Shown here piece by piece: positions 1-10,874 of a DNA stretch of 64,000 nucleotides; position 1 is the first letter of the stretch; every line of letters begins with the position of its first letter. The stretch comes from Prochlorococcus marinus (lineage in GTDB: Bacteria > Cyanobacteriota > Cyanobacteriia > PCC-6307 > Cyanobiaceae): NCBI RefSeq assembly GCF_001180245.1, contig NZ_CVSV01000045.1:24290-88289 (forward strand), in the 5' to 3' direction. Under the pieces are notes generated by a model. That model ran no database searches. It was not told the origin of the DNA and was given only the letters and a program-made list of their open reading frames with translations. Both the position numbers and the translations under genes were made by a program.

Positions 1-428
1 TCAATAAAGTTTTCTAGGGTAGGATTTCTTTGATTCCAAAGTTCGCTAATAAGTTTATAACCTGGATTAGAGCAAGTAATAGTTGTGTTTTGATATTGGG
101 TACTTATATTTTTTATAGTTTCAATAATTTGGGGATTAATATGACCAGAAATGAAGTTGATTTTATCTACTTTAAATTGATCGCAAAATTTAGAAATTAC
201 ATTATTAAATGAATTTAAATATTGTTTCTCAGGTGGATGAATAATAAAAAGTTCCTCATTACTTCTAATGAAAAAAGTATTAAATGAAGTTCCTTTTTCA
301 AGGTTAAATTCAAGTTCAAATCTTGCTTTATTTTGGTCTAAGAATCTTACACAAGAAAAATTTTCGGTAATTTCAAATTCTGATAATTTTTGATTTTCTG
401 CAAGTAAGCCTATATTAATATCTGACAT
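1..428 (-). CDS. flv1: Flavodiiron protein, non-canonical (Flv1-like), N-terminal part only
   Basis: The frame is open from an ATG at 428 to the window edge, giving 142 residues of the metallo-beta-lactamase-like domain. It aligns along its length with the neighbouring flavodiiron protein. Where that protein has the diiron motif H-x-E-x-D-H, this one reads H96-I-N98-P-Q100-I101, so most of that ligand cluster is lost. In cyanobacteria, Flv1-type partners lack canonical ligands and work as a heterodimer with Flv3 in light-dependent reduction of O2 to water using NADPH. The start lies 16 bases after the flv3-like stop on the same strand, so the two are probably co-transcribed. The Flv1 name is inferred from the lost ligands and the pairing. 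The C-terminal flavodoxin and flavin reductase domains lie outside the window. Confidence 0.85.
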   Translation of the reverse strand, partial: MSDINIGLLAENQKLSEFEITENFSCVRFLDQNKARFELEFNLEKGTSFNTFFIRSNEELFIIHPPEKQYLNSFNNVISKFCDQFKVDKINFISGHINPQIIETIKNISTQYQNTTITCSNPGYKLISELWNQRNPTLENFI

Positions 429-444
429 TTTAGAGACTTATTTT

Positions 445-2220
445 TTAATAGTGATTAGCAACTTTTCTGTGATGAACTGCTGTCTTGCATGATAAGTCAG
501 AAACATTACCATTTTCAACAATTCCGTAAATTATCCAATGGTCTGGAGTCTCTAACCTGGAACTGACTTTACAATCTAAAAAGGCGAGTGAATCTGAAAG
601 AACTGGTCCTCCTTCAGCTATGTTGCTAATTACATCTACATCGGCAAATCTATCAGCTCCAGGGGCAAATCTTTTTAAAAAATGTCTGAACATTTTTTGA
701 TAGTTATCTTCTCTCAGAATATTCACAACAAAACCTTCCCCAACTTGCATATATGATTCAATAGCTCTATCTTTTGCTACTGCAACTGTAATACCTGGTG
801 GAGAAAAGCTTGCTTGACTAACCCAACTTGCGACCATTGCACTTTGTCTAAATGTAGAACCTTCCCCTTGGCTCGCTGTAACTACATATAGTCCACCACT
901 TAATCTGCCTAACGCTTTATCTAAATTTGAATCAAGGCTCTTCATAGAGGCAATATTCTTCTTTTTATTGATCAATTGACCCAAGTCAGTTCCAGCCTCT
1001 TCGAATTCTTGATAAACAATGGGATCTGGAATATTTTTAACTCTTAAGGGAGAGAAAGCTTCTTTTTGACCAAGTTCTCTTAATTTATTTGCTAAGGAAT
1101 CTATTGGTTCATCATTTCCACCAAATGCATCATAAACTGCAGTAAATTGTTTTGGTTTTAGTGCTGCGAATAAAGTACCAAGAGATTCTTTTAATTCATT
1201 ATCAGAGTCTACTGGCCATGTAGGTATTACTACTGCTTTTGATTCGGAAATTAAACTTGCTAATTCTTGCGGGTCAGAAGATCTTAAATCAATTAACTGA
1301 ACCTGAGCATCTGCTTTGCTTATTCCATGAGATATCGCTTGACTTAGTCGATCACAATAACCATAGTCGCTTATGTAGCACACTGACACAAAATCATTGC
1401 CTTTGCTTTTATTACTACTCCATTCTAGATATTTTCCTTTCCAGAAATTGACCTGATTATGTAGCAAAGGCCCATGACCAACAGCTATTGTTTTTAATTC
1501 AGGTAGCTTATCTATTCTTTTAATTGCCTGCATAACGCTTCTAGCGTTTGGACCCATAAGGCAGTCGTAATAAAAACGGAAATCATCGTATATTTCTTTT
1601 TGATCAGTGTCAAAAAATTCGTCAGAACAATAATGAAGTCCAAATGCATCGCATGTATAGAGAACATTTGTGCTGTGATCATATGAGAATATGGTATCCG
1701 GCCAATGTAAATTTGGTGCACTTATAAATTCAATTTTATGTTCTAAACCGCTATTAGGATTAGTTCCGAGATTTAAAAACTCGCCACTCTTAACCTCTAG
1801 ACGTTTAAAGGGAATATGTATTTGGTCTTCAATAAATTTAAGCGCTAATTTTGATCCAACTACTGTAATATTTTGGTTTAATTCTAAAAGATTACCTATT
1901 AAACCAGAATGATCAGGTTCTGTATGGCTAGTAATTAAATAATCAACTTCTTGCGGATTAACCTTTTTCAGTAATTCTTCAAACCATAATCGTTCGAACT
2001 TTGCGTGACTAGTATCAATAATTGCTAGTTTCTCGCCTTTAATAATAAAACTATTGTAAGTAGTCCCATTTCTTAAACCAAATTCAATATCAAATCTACT
2101 GCGATCCCAATCCAAAGATCTTATGGCACAAGAATCATCAGCAAAGTTTTGAGATTGAACCGTCAACTTGTTATTATTTTGTGCCAATTTAGAATTACTT
2201 GTCTGGGCAGAGGCTATCAT
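445..2220 (-). CDS. flv3: Flavodiiron protein with full diiron site (Flv3-like)
   Basis: This 591-residue protein has the three-domain cyanobacterial layout: metallo-beta-lactamase-like diiron domain (about 35-280), flavodoxin-like FMN domain (about 285-420) and C-terminal flavin reductase domain (about 435-591). All expected diiron ligands can be read: H99, E101, D103 with H104, then H172, D191 and H248. Family members pass electrons from NAD(P)H to O2 on the acceptor side of photosystem I and make water without reactive oxygen. The full ligand set marks it as the active Flv3-type partner of the degenerate protein encoded just downstream. It is divergent from alaS, with about 120 AT-rich bases between. 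Length is normal for the fused cyanobacterial type. Assignment as Flv3 rather than Flv2/Flv4 is inferred. Confidence 0.93.
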   Translation of the reverse strand: MIASAQTSNSKLAQNNNKLTVQSQNFADDSCAIRSLDWDRSRFDIEFGLRNGTTYNSFIIKGEKLAIIDTSHAKFERLWFEELLKKVNPQEVDYLITSHTEPDHSGLIGNLLELNQNITVVGSKLALKFIEDQIHIPFKRLEVKSGEFLNLGTNPNSGLEHKIEFISAPNLHWPDTIFSYDHSTNVLYTCDAFGLHYCSDEFFDTDQKEIYDDFRFYYDCLMGPNARSVMQAIKRIDKLPELKTIAVGHGPLLHNQVNFWKGKYLEWSSNKSKGNDFVSVCYISDYGYCDRLSQAISHGISKADAQVQLIDLRSSDPQELASLISESKAVVIPTWPVDSDNELKESLGTLFAALKPKQFTAVYDAFGGNDEPIDSLANKLRELGQKEAFSPLRVKNIPDPIVYQEFEEAGTDLGQLINKKKNIASMKSLDSNLDKALGRLSGGLYVVTASQGEGSTFRQSAMVASWVSQASFSPPGITVAVAKDRAIESYMQVGEGFVVNILREDNYQKMFRHFLKRFAPGADRFADVDVISNIAEGGPVLSDSLAFLDCKVSSRLETPDHWIIYGIVENGNVSDLSCKTAVHHRKVANHY

Positions 2221-2339
2221 AGAATAATTAGCTTTATAAATTAACTTTAGTTATATAGAATATAAATTCGCGTGATTATTTTTGCGAAATAACCGAAATT
2301 ACGCTTTTCTTTAATTTTTAATCTTCTTATTCTGGATAA

Positions 2340-5000
2340 ATGACATCTCAACTAATTAAAAAAATAGTTACTGGAGATGAGATAAGAAATGCTTTTTTAA
2401 AATTTTACAGTGAAAAATTACATAAAATCATTCCAAGTGCATCTTTGATTCCAGATGACCCTACGGTTATGCTCACAATTGCTGGAATGCTACCTTTTAA
2501 ACCAGTTTTTTTAGGTTTAAAAGAAAGACCATCAAAAAGGGCTACATCTAGCCAAAAGTGTATCAGAACAAACGATATAGAAAACGTTGGAGTTACAGCT
2601 AGACACCATACTTTTTTTGAAATGCTTGGTAATTTCTCTTTTGGAGATTATTTTAAACGAGAGGCTATTCAATGGGCCTGGGAATTAGTTACTAATATTT
2701 ATCAACTTTCTGTTGAAAATATAATTGTGAGTGTTTTTCACGAAGACGAAGAGTCTGCAAAAATTTGGAGAGACGAAATTGGTATTCATCCAGATAGGAT
2801 AGTGAAACTAGGAGAGGAAGATAATTTTTGGTCATCTGGCAAAACAGGTCCATGCGGACCTTGTTCAGAACTTTATTATGATTTTTATCCTGAAAAAGGT
2901 CTGCAGAATATTGATTTAGAAGATGGAGATCGATTTATTGAATTTTATAATCTTGTCTTTATGCAATATAATCGTGATCCTAATGGAAAATTGACAGATT
3001 TAAAATTTAAAAATATTGATACAGGAATGGGTCTTGAAAGGATGGCTCAAATACTACAAAAAAAGCAAAATAATTATGAGACAGATTTAATTTTTCCTAT
3101 CATTCAAAAAATTTGTGAGATTGCAAATATTGATTATTTTTCTTCAGATGATAAAAACAAAATTTCTTTAAAAATCATTGGTGATCATACAAGAGCTGTT
3201 ATTCATTTAATTTCTGATGGAGTAGCAGCAAGTAATCTCGGCAGGGGATATATATTAAGAAGGCTCATTAGAAGAATGGTCAGACATGGGAGATTATTAG
3301 GTATAACAAATGAATTTTTAACTAATATTGCTACTGTCGGGATCAATCTAATGCAAAATAATTATCCTGATTTAAAAAATAATAATGATTTAATTTTGAA
3401 TGAAATAAAAATTGAAGAAATAAGATTTAGGGAAACTCTTGAAAGAGGAGAGAAATTGCTAGATGAGATAATTTCTTCAGGTCAGAAATTAATTTCTGGT
3501 GTTAAAGCTTTTGAACTTTATGATACTTATGGATTTCCTCTAGAACTTACTGTAGAAATTGCTGAAGAAAATAGTATCGGTGTAGATGTAAAGGGTTTTG
3601 AAGAAGAAATGAATGCACAAAAAGAGAGAGCTAAAGCTGCTTCAAGTAATATTGATTTGACATTAGAGGGATCATTAGAGCGAGAAATAGATCTTTTTAA
3701 CAAAACTGTTTTTAATGGTTATAATTCTCTTCTTTCGGAAGCTGAAATAAAGGGTATATTCCTGGATTCAACATTAGTTAAGCAAGCAAGTGAAGGTCAG
3801 AAAGTTTTAATTGTTCTTGATCAGACAACTTTTTATGGAGAATCTGGTGGGCAAGTTGGTGATATTGGAACGATATTTTCAAAAGATGTAGAGGTCTTGG
3901 TTGATAATGTTATGCGAAAGAAAAATGTTTTTTTACATTATGGAACGATAAAAAGAGGAATATTAACTATTGGACAAAAAGTTAAGACTAATGTTAGTCC
4001 CTCTAATAGAGCTAAGGCTTCTGCAAATCATACAGCTACTCACTTATTACAATCTGCACTTAAATCAGTTGTCAATGAAAGCGTTGGACAAAAAGGTTCA
4101 TTAGTAGCTTTTAATAAATTACGATTTGACTTTAATTCCTCTAGTCCTATCTCTAAAGATCAAATTTCTAAGATTGAGACTTTAGTTAACTCATGGATTA
4201 TAGAAAATTATGCCCTAGAAATAAAACATATGTCTAAGAGTGAGGCTCTTGAAAAGGGGGCAGTCGCCATGTTTGGAGAAAAATATGATGATGAAGTGCG
4301 CGTTGTTAACGTGCCAGGAGTTTCAATGGAACTTTGTGGTGGCACACATGTTAAAACGACATCCGAATTAGGTTCTTTCAAAATAATTAGTGAGGAAGGA
4401 ATCTCTGCTGGAGTCAGAAGAATCGAAGCATTATCAGGCCAATCAGCATTAGACTATTTCAGTGATAGAAATGCTTTAGTAAATCAACTAAGTGATTTGT
4501 TAAAAGCAAATCCTAATCAACTTTTTGAAAGGGTTAATAATTTGCAAGCAGAGCTTACTAATAAGAATAAAGAGATACAAAAAATGAAAGATGAAATTGC
4601 ATTTTTTAAATATTCTTCTATAAAATCATCCGCAGAAATAGTAAATTCTTTTTCAATTTTAGTTAATCAGATTGATGGCTTAGATGGGAATTCTTTGCAA
4701 TCTGCAGCACTCAATTTAACTTCTTATTTGGGAAATAAAGCAATAGTGATTCTTGGGGGAATACCAAATCCAGAAAATAGAAAGTTGTTATTTGTAGTTT
4801 CTTTAGGTGATGATGTAGTAAAAATAGGATTGCATGCAGGTAAATTAATTAATGAGATTGCAAAAATTTGTTCGGGAGGTGGAGGAGGAAGGCCTAATTT
4901 TGCTCAAGCAGGTGCTAAAGATATTGATAAGTTAACTGATGCTCTAGATTATGCTAAAAATTACTTGCAAAAAACATTAGATAGTCATTCTGATAAATAA
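2340..5000 (+). CDS. alaS: Alanyl-tRNA synthetase
   Basis: At 886 residues this is full length for bacterial AlaRS, the cytoplasmic enzyme that charges tRNA-Ala. The class II aminoacylation core fills about the first 460 residues and includes [16 protein letters not shown]. The editing domain carries the zinc/editing motifs HTATH (H564, H568) and CGGTH (C666, H670), which clear mischarged Ser and Gly. A short coiled coil (about 705-755) precedes the C-Ala domain with its glycine-rich [14 protein letters not shown]. The ATG at 2340 gives a normal N-terminus and follows an AT-rich region shared with the divergent flavodiiron gene. Its last 16 bases overlap the end of speA on the opposite strand. 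Confidence 0.98.
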   Translation: MTSQLIKKIVTGDEIRNAFLKFYSEKLHKIIPSASLIPDDPTVMLTIAGMLPFKPVFLGLKERPSKRATSSQKCIRTNDIENVGVTARHHTFFEMLGNFSFGDYFKREAIQWAWELVTNIYQLSVENIIVSVFHEDEESAKIWRDEIGIHPDRIVKLGEEDNFWSSGKTGPCGPCSELYYDFYPEKGLQNIDLEDGDRFIEFYNLVFMQYNRDPNGKLTDLKFKNIDTGMGLERMAQILQKKQNNYETDLIFPIIQKICEIANIDYFSSDDKNKISLKIIGDHTRAVIHLISDGVAASNLGRGYILRRLIRRMVRHGRLLGITNEFLTNIATVGINLMQNNYPDLKNNNDLILNEIKIEEIRFRETLERGEKLLDEIISSGQKLISGVKAFELYDTYGFPLELTVEIAEENSIGVDVKGFEEEMNAQKERAKAASSNIDLTLEGSLEREIDLFNKTVFNGYNSLLSEAEIKGIFLDSTLVKQASEGQKVLIVLDQTTFYGESGGQVGDIGTIFSKDVEVLVDNVMRKKNVFLHYGTIKRGILTIGQKVKTNVSPSNRAKASANHTATHLLQSALKSVVNESVGQKGSLVAFNKLRFDFNSSSPISKDQISKIETLVNSWIIENYALEIKHMSKSEALEKGAVAMFGEKYDDEVRVVNVPGVSMELCGGTHVKTTSELGSFKIISEEGISAGVRRIEALSGQSALDYFSDRNALVNQLSDLLKANPNQLFERVNNLQAELTNKNKEIQKMKDEIAFFKYSSIKSSAEIVNSFSILVNQIDGLDGNSLQSAALNLTSYLGNKAIVILGGIPNPENRKLLFVVSLGDDVVKIGLHAGKLINEIAKICSGGGGGRPNFAQAGAKDIDKLTDALDYAKNYLQKTLDSHSDK

Positions 5001-6931
5001 CTACTTTTTCTGAGACTAATTTCGATTTGATCCATTAATTTCCTTGCTTCTTCAATAGTTAATTTTTTTTGATCAATTGCTGATTCAGTATTAATTCTTA
5101 TAGATTCAACCAAAGAAGCTGAACTGTAATCTAATAATTGTAAAATTTCAGATTTACTGTCCTCTTTAATAATATTTTTGACCTTATATGAATCATCTTG
5201 ATTTATGTCTATATGAACAACGTTTGTACTGCCAAATAAATTGTGCAAGTTTCCTAATGCTTCTTGATAAGCTCCAGTCATAAAAATTCCAATTAGATAA
5301 TCTTTACCTTCCTCTGGCTTATGTAAATTTAGTAATGATTTAATTTTTCCATCATTAATAAAATTATTTAGTTTCCCATCTGAATCACAAGTTAAATCTG
5401 CAAAGTTACCTTTGCAGAACGGCTCCTCTAAGTGCCGATGTATTGGCATTATTGGAAAAATCTGATTTATTGCCCAGCTATCGGGAATAGATTTAAAGAT
5501 AGATAAATTTGCATAATAAGTTGACGCAAGAGTTTCTGTAATTTCAGATAAATCAGGGTGATTGATTTCATCATTATTCAGGTTATTAGAAATTTCTTTT
5601 GCACAAGCCCAAGTAAGTTCTTCGGCATAAGCTCTTTCGGCCAAACTTAAAAATCCTAATCTAAAAGCGACTAAGCAATCTTCTTTAAACTTTTTTGCAT
5701 CATTCCATAGTTCAATTATTTGAGATAAATTTATTTTTTTATTTTTAAGTTTTTTTAATTCATAGAATGTTTCAAGTAAATTTGAAATTATTAATTTTTG
5801 ATTTGTTTTATTAAAAATTTGTAGCTTGGAACTTACATGGCTTGTTCCTAAGACATTAAAAATTAAAACTGAACAATGACTAATTATTGCTCTTCCACTT
5901 TCTGAGATTATGGTCGGATGCTTGATCTTATTTAATTCACATGAGTCCTTAATAGTTGCAATTACATCGTTAGCATAATTTTGAAGAGAATAATTAGTAG
6001 AGGTGTTTGAGGAGGTTTTAGTCCCATCAAAATCTATCCCTAATCCTCCCCCAACGTCGATATATTGCATTGGGGCTCCTAGTTTGCAAAGTTCAACATA
6101 TATTTGACTCGCTTCTTGTAATGCGTCTTTGATAACAGCAATATCACTTATTTGACTGCCGATATGAAAATGGAGTAATTTCATTTCATTGATTAGATTT
6201 GCTTCTTTTAGGTCTTCTATTGTCAACATAATTTCTGGGATTGATAAGCCAAATTTGGAATTATCCCCAATAGATTTACTCCACCTACCACTACTTTTAC
6301 TTGATAACTTTGCTCTAATTCCTATCAATGGAGTCGCGTTAAGTTCTTGAACTGCTTGAATAATTCTTTTTACCTCATCTCGTTGTTCAATAACTATTAT
6401 TGGATTTTTGCCGAGTTTTCTGGCCAAAGTAGCAATCTGAATATATTTTTTATCTTTATATCCGTTGCATATTAATAATGAATTTTGGTTTTCAAGAAGT
6501 GCAAGGCCAATTAATAGTTCTGATTTACTTCCTACTTCTAAACCAAAATTCCATTGGCTACCAAACTCTATTATCTTTTCTAGGACATTTTTCTGTTGAT
6601 TACATTTGACAGGAAAAACGCCTTGATAAATATTTTTATATTTATAGGTTTTTATTGCTTTTAAAAAAGATTCATGTAATGCATTTATGCGATCTTTCAA
6701 GATATCATTAAATCTTATGATCAATGGAGGATTTATTTCTCTACTCTTAAGTTCTTTGACAAGCTTAAAAAGATCAATCTTATTTTCAGATTTTATATCT
6801 TTAGTGACTGATATGTTTCCTTTGGAATTTATAGAAAAATATTTATCTCCCCATTTATCTATGTTATAAGTCGAAATACTATCTTCAATAGTCCAAATAT
6901 TCTTTAATTTTTTAGGCTCAAAATTGGTCAA
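4985..6931 (-). CDS. speA: Biosynthetic arginine decarboxylase
   Basis: This 648-residue protein is a fold-III PLP-dependent arginine decarboxylase, converting arginine to agmatine for polyamine synthesis. The N-terminal barrel carries the PLP lysine in the motif FPVKCNQQ (K109). Further PLP and substrate segments are seen in LHFHIGSQ, the glycine-rich DVGGGLGID, and ESGRAI. The C-terminal half holds the second active-site region with a cysteine in LTCDSDGKL. Length matches bacterial SpeA of about 630-660 residues. It is convergent with alaS (16-base overlap) and divergent from ndk across about 120 bases that must contain both promoters. Confidence 0.96.
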   Translation of the reverse strand: MTNFEPKKLKNIWTIEDSISTYNIDKWGDKYFSINSKGNISVTKDIKSENKIDLFKLVKELKSREINPPLIIRFNDILKDRINALHESFLKAIKTYKYKNIYQGVFPVKCNQQKNVLEKIIEFGSQWNFGLEVGSKSELLIGLALLENQNSLLICNGYKDKKYIQIATLARKLGKNPIIVIEQRDEVKRIIQAVQELNATPLIGIRAKLSSKSSGRWSKSIGDNSKFGLSIPEIMLTIEDLKEANLINEMKLLHFHIGSQISDIAVIKDALQEASQIYVELCKLGAPMQYIDVGGGLGIDFDGTKTSSNTSTNYSLQNYANDVIATIKDSCELNKIKHPTIISESGRAIISHCSVLIFNVLGTSHVSSKLQIFNKTNQKLIISNLLETFYELKKLKNKKINLSQIIELWNDAKKFKEDCLVAFRLGFLSLAERAYAEELTWACAKEISNNLNNDEINHPDLSEITETLASTYYANLSIFKSIPDSWAINQIFPIMPIHRHLEEPFCKGNFADLTCDSDGKLNNFINDGKIKSLLNLHKPEEGKDYLIGIFMTGAYQEALGNLHNLFGSTNVVHIDINQDDSYKVKNIIKEDSKSEILQLLDYSSASLVESIRINTESAIDQKKLTIEEARKLMDQIEISLRKSSYLSE

Positions 6932-7053
6932 TTTATGTCTTAGTGATTAATAAATGTTTTTGAAAATAACTCAAAACAATATCTTTTATTTTAATGATTA
7001 CTTGCCAAGTTACCACCCAAAAGTTGAATATACATAGAGTGATTATTAACTAA

Positions 7054-7512
7054 ATGACAAAAGAGAGAACCTTTATTGCAATTAAACCAGATGGAGTTCA
7101 AAGAGGATATGTTTCTGAGATTATTGGCAGATTTGAAAAAAAAGGATTTAAATTGGTTGGTTTAAAGCAATTAATTCCTTCAAAAGAACTTGCTCAAAAT
7201 CATTATGGATTACATAGAGAAAGACCCTTTTTTGGTGATTTAGTAGACTTTATTTCAAGTGGGCCTGTTGTAGCAATGGTGTGGGAAGGCGAAGGAGTTA
7301 TTTTGAGTGCCAGAAAACTAATAGGTGCAACAAAACCTCTGGAAGCAGAGCCTGGAACAATTAGAGGTGATTTGGCTATTGATATTGGAAGGAATATTAT
7401 TCATGGTTCTGATGGAGAAGATACAGCAAAATTTGAGATTGATCTGTGGTTTAACGCAGAGGAATTATGTGAGTGGGAAACTTCTGATTCGAAATGGCGA
7501 TCTGAAAATTAA
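7054..7512 (+). CDS. ndk: Nucleoside diphosphate kinase
   Basis: This 152-residue protein is a standard NDK, which transfers the gamma phosphate from ATP to other (d)NDPs through a phosphohistidine. It has the [15 protein letters not shown] start with K11, and the active-site segment NIIHGSD with catalytic H117. The ATG at 7054 follows an AT-rich leader, and the length equals the family norm. It converges with thiO, only 3 bases separating the two stop codons. A 64-residue frame inside its 3' half (7325-7519) is a shadow. Confidence 0.98.
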   Translation: MTKERTFIAIKPDGVQRGYVSEIIGRFEKKGFKLVGLKQLIPSKELAQNHYGLHRERPFFGDLVDFISSGPVVAMVWEGEGVILSARKLIGATKPLEAEPGTIRGDLAIDIGRNIIHGSDGEDTAKFEIDLWFNAEELCEWETSDSKWRSEN

Positions 7513-7515
7513 AAT

Positions 7516-8625
7516 TTAAATCGCAAATCTATCTAAACTAAATTTTTCTAAAAAGTTTTTTTCTATTTCTTTGAGATTTTTATTTTGAACTATTTTCAAA
7601 AGAAGTTCACTTGTTATTGCAGAAAATAAAACTCCATTTCTATAATGTCCTGTAGCTATAAAAAGATTTTCAATTTTTGATTTTCCAATTATTGGTTTTA
7701 GATCTGGTGTGCAAGGTCTAAATCCCCACCAATGTTCCATTTGTGGCCAATTAATAGCTTCTGGCAATAAAGAGCGAATGCCTTCTTGTAGTTGTTTTAT
7801 TCCATTAGGAGTATTACCCTGATTAAATTTTGAGTCTTTTTCAACTGTCGCTCCAACTACAATTAGTCCATCATCACGGGGAACTAGATAAGTTTTTGGA
7901 CCAAAAATAACTCTTTTCAAAAAATTTGTTGGACCTTGTATTGATAGCATTTGTCCCTTCACAGGAAAGACTGGAATCTTATTAAAAATTTTTTTACTCC
8001 ATGCACCGCTGCATATAATTGCTTTTTCGCAGCTAATTTTTTTTATTTCCCCAGTGGCACATAAAACTGTTGCACCTGTAATTTTGTTTTTTTCGAATGT
8101 CAAATCCTCTACTTCTGAGCCCTCTTGAAATTCGACTCCATGCAAGGAGCATGCTCTCTCAAGAGCACGCATTAGTCTTCTTCGGTTATCTATTTGGCCA
8201 TCTTGTTCAAAAAGTAAACCATGTTTCCAAATAGAATTAATTCCATTAATTTCTGTTTGAAGATCTTTGTGATTTAAATATTTTCCATATTCATAAGTGG
8301 GAAACTCTTCAAGATCTTCTTTGTTTTTAAAAGGAACTACTATGCCACATTTTTTTAAACCGCATTTAATATTGCTATCTTGTTCAATACTTTTTATCCA
8401 CTTTGGAATAAGATTTTGACTTACTTGACCAAATTTTAGTAATTCATCTTCGAGCCCTTCGGCATGAGTAGCTAACATTCCTGCAGCAACAAATCCAGCT
8501 GATTCATTTCTGTTTTTGCTTAAAACTAAAACTTTGAAGTTATTTTTAGAAAATTCATAAGCAATAGATAAACCTAAAAGTCCACCGCCAATGATTAATA
8601 TTGAATTTTTGGTTTCTTGTGTCAT
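7516..8625 (-). CDS. thiO: Glycine oxidase ThiO-type FAD-dependent oxidoreductase
   Basis: The 369-residue protein belongs to the DAO/ThiO flavoprotein family. The N-terminus is a Rossmann FAD motif, GGGLLG at residues 13-18, followed by the acidic and basic residues of the dinucleotide fold. Near the C-terminus WWGFRPCTPD and ATGHYRNGVL are the conserved substrate and FAD segments. ThiO oxidises glycine to dehydroglycine for the thiazole ring of thiamin. Some relatives are D-amino-acid dehydrogenases, so the substrate is inferred. No other thiamin genes are nearby. It is convergent with ndk and divergent from gatB. Confidence 0.82.
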   Translation of the reverse strand: MTQETKNSILIIGGGLLGLSIAYEFSKNNFKVLVLSKNRNESAGFVAAGMLATHAEGLEDELLKFGQVSQNLIPKWIKSIEQDSNIKCGLKKCGIVVPFKNKEDLEEFPTYEYGKYLNHKDLQTEINGINSIWKHGLLFEQDGQIDNRRRLMRALERACSLHGVEFQEGSEVEDLTFEKNKITGATVLCATGEIKKISCEKAIICSGAWSKKIFNKIPVFPVKGQMLSIQGPTNFLKRVIFGPKTYLVPRDDGLIVVGATVEKDSKFNQGNTPNGIKQLQEGIRSLLPEAINWPQMEHWWGFRPCTPDLKPIIGKSKIENLFIATGHYRNGVLFSAITSELLLKIVQNKNLKEIEKNFLEKFSLDRFAI

Positions 8626-8704
8626 TTAAAAATTAATATTTTTATTTGTGTTTTGGTCCTCTTTTCCTTTATATCCAATAATATTAATAAAGAGACTTTT
8701 GATA

Positions 8705-10177
8705 ATGAACAATTTGAAATCTTGGGAAGCTGTGATTGGTTTGGAAACTCATGTTCAGCTTAATACGAAAAGTAAAATATTCACATCTGCGTCAACAGCT
8801 TTTGGTGATGCACCTAATACGCATATAGATCCTGTAGTTTGTGGGTTGCCAGGAACTCTTCCAGTTTTAAATGAGACTGTTCTTGAGTATGCTGTAAAAA
8901 CCTCGTTAGCGTTAAATTTAAACGTTGCAAAACATTGTAAATTTGATAGAAAACAATATTTTTATCCTGATCTGCCTAAAAATTATCAAATTTCACAATT
9001 TGATGAGCCACTAGCTGAAAATGGCTGGTTAGAGGTTGAAATAATTGAAAAGGATAAAGAACCTTATATCAAAAAAATTGGTATAGAAAGGCTGCATATG
9101 GAAGAAGACGCCGGAAAACTAGTCCATTCAGGAAGTGATAGATTAGCTGGCTCTAAGTATTCTTTAGTTGATTACAATCGTGCCGGAATAGCACTTTGTG
9201 AGATTGTAAGTAAACCAGATATTAGATCAGGTAAAGAGGCATCTGAATATGCTTCAGAGATTAGAAGGACAGTTAGATATTTAGGAGTATCAGACGGAAA
9301 TATGCAAGAGGGTTCATTACGCTGTGATGTCAATATTTCAGTTAGAAAAGGACCTAATGCTCCTTTTGGCACCAAAGTGGAAATAAAAAATATGAATTCA
9401 TTTTCTGCAATTCAAAAGGCTTGTGATTATGAAATAGCCAGACAAATAGAAGTTTATGAAAATGGAGGAAAAATTTTCCAAGAAACAAGGTTATGGGATG
9501 AAGCTAAGCAATTAACGAAAAGTATGAGATTAAAAGAAGGTAGCAGTGACTATAGATATTTTCCTGATCCTGACTTAGGTCCAATTGAAATAACAAAAGC
9601 CCAACAAGAAATATGGTTTAAAGAACTACCAGAATTACCTTCAAAGAAAAGAAATAAATATGTAAGCCAATTTGGGTTGTCTGCATATGATGCAAGGGTA
9701 ATTTCTGATGAAATAAGCATGGCAAACTTTTTTGAAGAAACAGTAGCAAATGGTGCCGAGGCTAAACTAGCTTCAAATTGGGTAACAAGTGATATTGTGG
9801 GCTATTTAAAATCAAACAAACTAAGTTTTAGTGAGTTAAAGCTTAGTCCTGAAAACCTTGCTGAAATGATTAGCATGATTTCAAAAAATATAATTAGTGG
9901 AAAAATTGCAAAAGAAATTTTACCTGAACTTATTCAAAAAAATATTTCTCCGAAAAAATTAGTTGAAGAAAAAGGCTTGGCAATGATATCTGATTCTTCA
10001 AGTATTTTACCAATAATTGATGAACTTTTAAATGAACATCCAAAAGAAGTTCAAGCATTTAAAAATGGCAAAACTAAGTTACTTGGTTTTTTTATTGGTC
10101 AACTTATGAAAAGAACCAAAGGTAAAGCTGACCCGAAACTTGCAAATAAACTTCTTATGGAAAAATTAAATAGCTAA
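8705..10177 (+). CDS. gatB: Aspartyl/glutamyl-tRNA(Asn/Gln) amidotransferase subunit B
   Basis: GatB is the tRNA-binding kinase/transamidase subunit of GatCAB, which converts Glu-tRNA-Gln to Gln-tRNA-Gln (and Asp-tRNA-Asn where needed). The protein opens with WEAVIGLETHVQL, and family signatures follow: YFYPDLPKNYQISQ, RLHMEEDAGK, DYNRAGIALCEIV and RYFPDPDLGP. The C-terminal YqeY-like tail ends in FFIGQLMKRTKGKADP. The frame is open back to a GTG at 8648. I chose the ATG at 8705 (490 residues) because the extra 19 residues are hydrophobic and not family-like. It converges with coaE, three bases apart. Confidence 0.97.
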   Translation: MNNLKSWEAVIGLETHVQLNTKSKIFTSASTAFGDAPNTHIDPVVCGLPGTLPVLNETVLEYAVKTSLALNLNVAKHCKFDRKQYFYPDLPKNYQISQFDEPLAENGWLEVEIIEKDKEPYIKKIGIERLHMEEDAGKLVHSGSDRLAGSKYSLVDYNRAGIALCEIVSKPDIRSGKEASEYASEIRRTVRYLGVSDGNMQEGSLRCDVNISVRKGPNAPFGTKVEIKNMNSFSAIQKACDYEIARQIEVYENGGKIFQETRLWDEAKQLTKSMRLKEGSSDYRYFPDPDLGPIEITKAQQEIWFKELPELPSKKRNKYVSQFGLSAYDARVISDEISMANFFEETVANGAEAKLASNWVTSDIVGYLKSNKLSFSELKLSPENLAEMISMISKNIISGKIAKEILPELIQKNISPKKLVEEKGLAMISDSSSILPIIDELLNEHPKEVQAFKNGKTKLLGFFIGQLMKRTKGKADPKLANKLLMEKLNS

Positions 10178-10180
10178 AGC

Positions 10181-10798
10181 TTAAAGAAGCTCTTTTATAA
10201 TATTAATCCATTTAGTTTGATCATCCGAATTATCTAAAATGATATCTGAAAATTTTCTTTTTTCTTCAAAACTTAATTGAAAATCTATCAATTCGCATGC
10301 TTCTTTTTCACTAATTTTATCTCTTTTGATAAGTCTTTTTTTTTGTAGTTCTGTAGGACATTTAACTAACCATATTTCAGTGCAAATATCTTCAAACTTT
10401 GCTTCAAATAATAATGGAATAACTAATATTAAAGTTTGATTATTTTTATATTGATTGCATTCTTCTATCATTTTTTCTTTGATTAAGGGGTGAAGCAGTT
10501 TTTCAATCCATTCTTTGCTTTTTGAATGTTTAAAAATAATGTTCCTTAAAAGTTTTCTGTTAATTTCCCTTTTTGAATTGTTGTTATTATCAATAATTTT
10601 ATTACCAAAATAATCACAAATTTTCTTATATCCATATGTGTTTGGTTTGATTAATTCTCTTGATAAATGATCTGCATCTAATATTGGAATGTTTTTATTT
10701 TTTCTAATGTAACTAGTTATGGTTGACTTCCCACTTGCAATACCTCCCGTTAAACCAATTCTTCTTTGGTTGTTTTTTGATTTTTGAAGAATATCCAT
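10181..10798 (-). CDS. coaE: Dephospho-CoA kinase
   Basis: This 205-residue protein catalyses the last step of coenzyme A synthesis, phosphorylating the 3'-hydroxyl of dephospho-CoA. The P-loop GLTGGIASGKST occupies residues 15-26, and DADHLSRELI is the CoaE nucleotide/substrate segment. The LIKRDKIS region forms the lid. The C-terminus DNSDDQTKW is typical of CoaE, where I-x-N-x-G/D precedes the end. Size matches the family. It converges with gatB, and its 5' end faces argJ across about 75 bases. Confidence 0.95.
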   Translation of the reverse strand: MDILQKSKNNQRRIGLTGGIASGKSTITSYIRKNKNIPILDADHLSRELIKPNTYGYKKICDYFGNKIIDNNNNSKREINRKLLRNIIFKHSKSKEWIEKLLHPLIKEKMIEECNQYKNNQTLILVIPLLFEAKFEDICTEIWLVKCPTELQKKRLIKRDKISEKEACELIDFQLSFEEKRKFSDIILDNSDDQTKWINIIKELL

Positions 10799-10874
10799 AT
10801 AATTAATAATAATCTAATGACTTAGTTCCTTTAGTATTAAAGAGTAGTTAGTATAAATTAAAATACAAAAAAGT

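Noticed and set aside
30..212. 60-residue ORF on the plus strand at the window start
   Set aside because: It is antisense to the flavodiiron gene, whose frame is open across the whole stretch and clearly homologous to its neighbour.
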